A stretch of 64,000 nucleotides of DNA from Acanthornis magna. Its lineage: Eukaryota > Chordata > Aves > Passeriformes > Acanthizidae. The notes under the pieces are model-generated. The model did no database searches. It saw nothing but the letters and a program-made list of their open reading frames with translations, and was not told where the DNA came from. How positions within the stretch are numbered: position 1 is the first letter of the stretch; every line of letters begins with the position of its first letter. Where the stretch lies: positions 868,001 through 932,000 of the forward strand of contig JAWUZG010000353.1 in the NCBI GenBank assembly GCA_036785705.1, given 5' to 3'. Below, piece after piece: positions 59,910-64,000 of this stretch. The position numbers and the translations under genes are program-made.

Positions 59910-61550
59910 ACTGAAGTTCTCTTTTCTTTCATTCATGTATGTTTGGTATTAAAACTGATACACAACTACTAAGAAGTTTCTTTCCAGTCCCTGCCGGAAA
60001 GCAAGTTAGAGAAATGCCAAGGAGAAAGCAAAGTAGGGCAAGACCCGAAAGGTTGTTGTAGGGTACTAAAATCTCCCCTAAACATTGTTTCTTGCCTATT
60101 TCTTTCATTCTTCAGTGTGCACAAAATGAGAGCTGATGGTCTATGAGGGAAGTAAAAGAACTTGAGTAATACCAAGAAGGAAGGAGATTGGCAGCAACAA
60201 AGCCCTGCCTGTGTCTCTCCTCTGCTGGGACTGATGTCAGCTCATCCAGGTAATTCAGATGCCTTTGCTTGGGAGGTGCCTCAGAGAACTCTGCAGCCTT
60301 TCAGCCTGCTACAGAATAAAGCCCCTGGGGCCAGTGAGAGGGCAGCAGAAAATGAGGGACGTTGCATGGCTGATATTGGTACTAAAGACAGATTTGTATT
60401 CACCTGGATAACCTGGGGCATCCTGCCATTTTTGTTAGAGAAGGGGAAATAATTTTGATTCAAAAATTCTGAGAAACAGGGACCATGCCTTGCTAAAAAA
60501 TAAAAAAAAAGTATTCTAATTTCCCTCTTAAATTCTCAACAGTCAAATGTTTGGAACTAACTTCTCACTCTCTTTGATTTTTCTCTATGACAGTGGCTTG
60601 ACCATTTAAAAGATCTAAATTCAGGAGACTAATGAATGATTGAGGATTGGAAAATTCTTGTTGGGTGACAAGAGCCCAAGATAATGGGATTCAAGTCCCA
60701 CTTGTTAAAAAAAAAAAAAAAAAATCCCAAAAAGCAAACTTTGGAACTACAGGTTTGGTGTTGGGTCACAGTAGATGGGGATTGACATTTTGTCAAGTGC
60801 TCTTCTTAGCTCAGCAGGAACATGACTGTATTCCTAGCTTGATTCCTGTCCAATTCACACTACTGAACACTGGGAGAATCTCAGAGAATCTGGATTTGTT
60901 ATCAGGAAAGATACACGTTCTTAATATGGCAGGAATGGAAGCAAAAATGGAAGAAATCTTTCATCTTCCTGTAGGTGCTATTACATCATTGAGGAAGATG
61001 TTTTGTTTTTTGGGGTTTTTTGCACATTCATGGCTGAACTAGAGGCATTTGGGAGGAGATGACTGGGAATCTTGCTCTGTCTCCTGTGATCAACAGTTGT
61101 GTTTATACTGTGTATGCGTCTTTGGAGCACATTTTCATCCACTTCAGTGTTCAATGGGATGCCCTGCAGCCAGTCCTTGCTATGCACTGGAAAACGGAGG
61201 GCTCTATAAGAACAACATGGTAAATCCCACAGAGACTCCCCTTTCCTTAAAGAAGGCAAATTCGTTGCTTTTCACTTCTTTCTTTCTGCCTTTTGTGCTG
61301 CCTGAATCAAGATTTTTGATGTGAGGCATCTTTCCCTGAATGGGAAAGGAAGGTCCTAACTCTGAATGCCTTGTTTGTACCATACACACCCTGGGGCTTG
61401 CCCAGCTCTCTGGCTGTGCCCTGCATTGAGAGCTGGCAATGAAAACAACATTTGAAGGGCTCAAATAGGGCAGAAGGGAGACAATCAAAATAATTCCATG
61501 GAAGATTCACAGATGATTGAGGGGTATAGTAATGAGAAACAAGCCAGAGG
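59910..61550. other. Intergenic DNA downstream of the right-hand gastrokine gene
   Basis: No gene recognised. Contains an A-run at about 60,707-60,724. Short open frames on both strands show no family resemblance. Confidence 0.4.
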
Positions 61551-61568
61551 TGATCTATGCTAAAGGTT

Positions 61569-61574
61569 TTTAAT
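61569..61574 (-). terminator. Candidate polyadenylation signal of the right-hand gene
   Basis: ATTAAA on the minus strand, about 133 bp past the TGA at 61,707-61,709. It is the commonest variant signal and the only plausible one close to the stop. The corresponding array sequence lacks it. Confidence 0.45.
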
Positions 61575-61706
61575 TGAAAGATCTAGTCAACAAATTATCT
61601 GTTTCAGTATCTGAACCATCAAGAGCAAAACTTGAAAGAGGAGACGTCAGGGAAGGATGGCATCAGGGTCGGCTTTGGGCAGCAGCTCTGAAGGCTGGAT
61701 CTTGGT

Positions 61707-64000
61707 TCAAGAAAGGTAAGGTTTTAAGACCTGGCCATTACCACTGCAGTACTTCAGCTGCACAAGTCTCAAGACATTAAGTGCAATGCATGATTGTTGA
61801 TTGTAGTTGGGTCCTTTAAAAAACAAACAAAAAAATACAATTAGTTCATAGGTAAGAGATTCTTAGATAATCTGTAACAGCTCATTTTTGGTGCTTGAAA
61901 TGAACAAGATTGTCGGTAATTGCTGTAATAGAAATTATTTAATAAATAAAAAAATCTTTTTGGAGTAATGAAACACTGTTGGGTCTACAATACAGAAATG
62001 AGAAAATAATGGTTTTCTTAGAGATACCCTTTCCCTTAGCATAGGCATTAGAGAGGATGTCAGTCTGTAAAATCCTAAACATTAAATTAAGCCACTTGAA
62101 ATTTCACAGAAAGGGGTAGTAATGGTATAGATCAGGTCGTTTATGGAGGCTGTGACTCAACCTTGTTTCAGTCCTGAGCTGCAGAGATGTCAAACCCTTT
62201 GCGCAACTGCTGAAGGCCTTGCTTTGTGTGCATCTCAAGGTGAAAGAGCAGCAATATTGCCTTAGTCCTTCCTCAAAGAAAAAAACTGCCAGGTCACTTA
62301 GAGAGAGAATTCCTTTGCTTGAACTCACCATGAACTTCGTAAGCCATGTAGGTGGTGAATCCACTGCACATTGAGAAGACATCGGCTCCATAAGACCTGA
62401 GGTTGTTGACCAATCCATTGGTGACAAAGGTGATGGTCCTGGCAGGTCTTCCAAGATCAACCATATTCTAAATATCAAACAACATTCAGCAAGATCAGTG
62501 CGGTCACCTGTTGCATGCTAGGCATATTCCTAGGTCAGGAATGACGACTCGGGGCTTGGGGTTTGACTCTCAACTGCCTTTGGGGACATCTTTTAATCCC
62601 CTGGGGGCCTGTGGGACCACTAGCAAGCCTTGAAGGCAGCTCCAAAGGCAGATTGTTCTAAGGGAGTCAAGGTGCAGAGAGCCCGAGGGGACGTGGCACT
62701 GCAAGGGAAGCGCTGAAGTGGAGGAGCGCAGCCGCTCTGCTGAGCCAGAGCTCCTTCCAAAACTTTTGCTCAGTCCCTGCCCCCGCCCCTCAGAGGCACT
62801 CGGGCTGTTTGCTAGAAGGCTGGCAGGAGAAGGCTCTTCCTGCAGCCCGTGCTAAACTGCAAACAAAGAGGGCAGCAGTAAGCCTGGGCAGAGACATTTG
62901 CTCTCAGACTATTTGCGAGTGGTGCTGAAAACCACACAGAGAGCCCTGGGTGCTCTAGTGGGACAGGTCTTTCTGAATGGCTCCAGAGGCCTTTGTTTCA
63001 AATGAATTGCCACTCTCTTTTCCTCCTGCAGTGCTTTCTCACCTGGCCCCAGTCCCTGCATGCCTGGCTTTGCTCCCATGCCCTCGGCTTCCAGCGCCTC
63101 TCTTGCCCTTTCCTCAGCTAGGGCCACAGGCCTCCTGTTGTGGCTCATGCCATCAACCTGGGGGACAGGCTGTGCAATAGGGAAGCTCTCTCTCGCTCCC
63201 CAAGGCAAAACCGAGTCTGGCTAAGCGCGGCTGCAATGCCTGGTTCTGAGCTGACCAGAGCAGGTTGGTACTGAAAGGCCTGCAAAGGACTTTGCGATCT
63301 TGGCATGCCAAAAGAAAGAAGGCCTTTGAAGAGCTCCTCAGAGCAAGGGTTTTTCCAGCAAGCTGCAGAGCTCAAGGTCCTTCAAGAAAGTGGAGTGGGG
63401 AATAGGAATGATGCAGCCTTTTTCTTCTTTTGGCAAAACATTCCTATGACAAATTCCCAATCTGCAGTACTGTTGAGGGAAAGGACGTCCTGCCACTTGT
63501 GACAACCTCACCCTCTCCAGAAGGTCAAAGCACATTAAGAAAGGGCCCCATTAACTGCAGTGTAAAGGCAGTGTTGGCAGCGATGGCTGTGATTGTTATA
63601 TATATAGGCCTTCAAAATAGTGGACTTTGATGAAAGGCATTCTGAAAGCCGACAGCACAGTGCTTCCCTCTCATTGTGGAGCAAGGAGGTGAGCTTAGCT
63701 TCAGGAGGACGCCCTTAGGACAAACAAGCCGTGAACTATAGCTAAAGCTGAACTTTTTTGCGTATGCCTTTACTGAGAACGCTCTGCTGGTTTTCTTCTC
63801 CCCCATAGATGCTCCTGCTCTTTAAAGACTCGATTTTTTTAAGGACTCCCTTCTGAGTCTTCAGCCAAAGCCATTGCCTGCCAAAGGTCAGTAGGCTAAA
63901 TGCTGCTATAGTTTTTGAAATGTCTGTGTTTATTTAGTGGGCGGAACTCATGCTAACATGGTACTTAATTATTTGAAAAGGTTTTGAGAGACGATTTAAA
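61707..64000 (-). CDS. Second gastrokine-like gene (exons 5 and 6 only, 5' part off window)
   Basis: Exon 5 at 62,329-62,467 (139 bp, acceptor TATTTAG, donor GTGAGT) reads NMVDLGRPARTITFVTNGL and then matches the array exactly through the BRICHOS Cys to YEVH. Exon 6 at 61,707-61,813 follows acceptor TTTAAAG, reads PNYNQQSCIALNVLRLVQL then KYCSGNGQVLKPYLS and stops with TGA, so this is a normal terminal exon. Phases match (exon 5 ends phase 1). Intron 4 runs from 62,468 to the edge and carries the same 730-bp GC-rich segment as the array. Exons 1-4 should lie to the right. Whether it has one BRICHOS domain or more cannot be seen. It would be secreted like other gastrokines if a signal exon is present. 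Confidence 0.75.
62468..64000 (-). other. Intron 4 of the right-hand gene, partly array-like
   Basis: From about 62,480 to 63,345 and again about 63,430-63,550 the sequence is nearly identical to array intron 4; beyond 63,550 it resembles only cassette 1's unhomogenised intron. Exon 4 should lie just past the window. Confidence 0.6.

Noticed and set aside
61707..61813. Asp-to-Gln change (VVDLKYC to LVQLKYC) in the right-hand gene as loss of the conserved BRICHOS Asp
   Set aside because: This Asp is in the C-terminal Cys segment. The family's conserved Asp aligns with the IWDY/IWNY position in exon 3 instead.

Overview
The window looks like bird nuclear DNA. The dispersed repeats are CR1 LINEs, recognisable from reverse-transcriptase and endonuclease remnants and a 3' end of TTCTGTGATT repeats, plus an ERVL-type solo LTR of a kind common in birds. 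Nothing is prokaryotic, and there are no bacterial operons. The genes I can support all lie on the minus strand and belong to the gastrokine branch of the BRICHOS family (secreted, chaperone-like stomach proteins).

From 1 to about 39,635 the sequence is a tandem array of a unit of 3,096 or 3,098 bp. Each unit holds four exons with intact frames and good splice sites: exon 3 (150 bp, linker), exon 4 (111 bp, first half of BRICHOS), exon 5 (133 bp, second half) and exon 6 (83 bp, C-terminal Cys pair). The cassette is 477 bp, starts and ends in phase 0, and has no stop. Only the 5' end of the array has a TATA box (42,513-42,520), an ATG exon (42,446-42,457) and a signal-peptide exon (41,793-41,846). 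The simplest reading is one giant gene whose exon 6 splices onto the next exon 3. It would encode a secreted poly-BRICHOS gastrokine with 13 complete BRICHOS cassettes plus a fourteenth cut by the left edge, at least 2,175 codons in this window. The 3' end is off the left edge.

A second gastrokine-like gene enters from the right edge. Its last two exons are at 62,329-62,467 and 61,707-61,813, and its terminal exon has a normal stop. Comparison with it shows how the array may have arisen: the ancestral terminal exon gained a GTGAGA splice donor upstream of the old stop, and the old 3' UTR became part of the intron joining cassettes. Between the two genes is a decayed gastrokine copy (first exon and TATA box near 51,350-51,417; relic exons 3, 4 and 5 between 46,852 and 47,622), split by a CR1 insertion.

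The rest of 42.5-61.5 kb is repeats and unique DNA: minus-strand CR1 copies at about 42.9-44.1, 44.3-44.7 and 47.7-50.4 kb, a long plus-strand CR1 at 53.9-57.0 kb, an ERVL-type LTR at 58.1-59.2 kb and a second LTR-like block at 59.2-59.9 kb. All identities are from reading the sequence by eye. No alignment, splice-predictor or database search was run.
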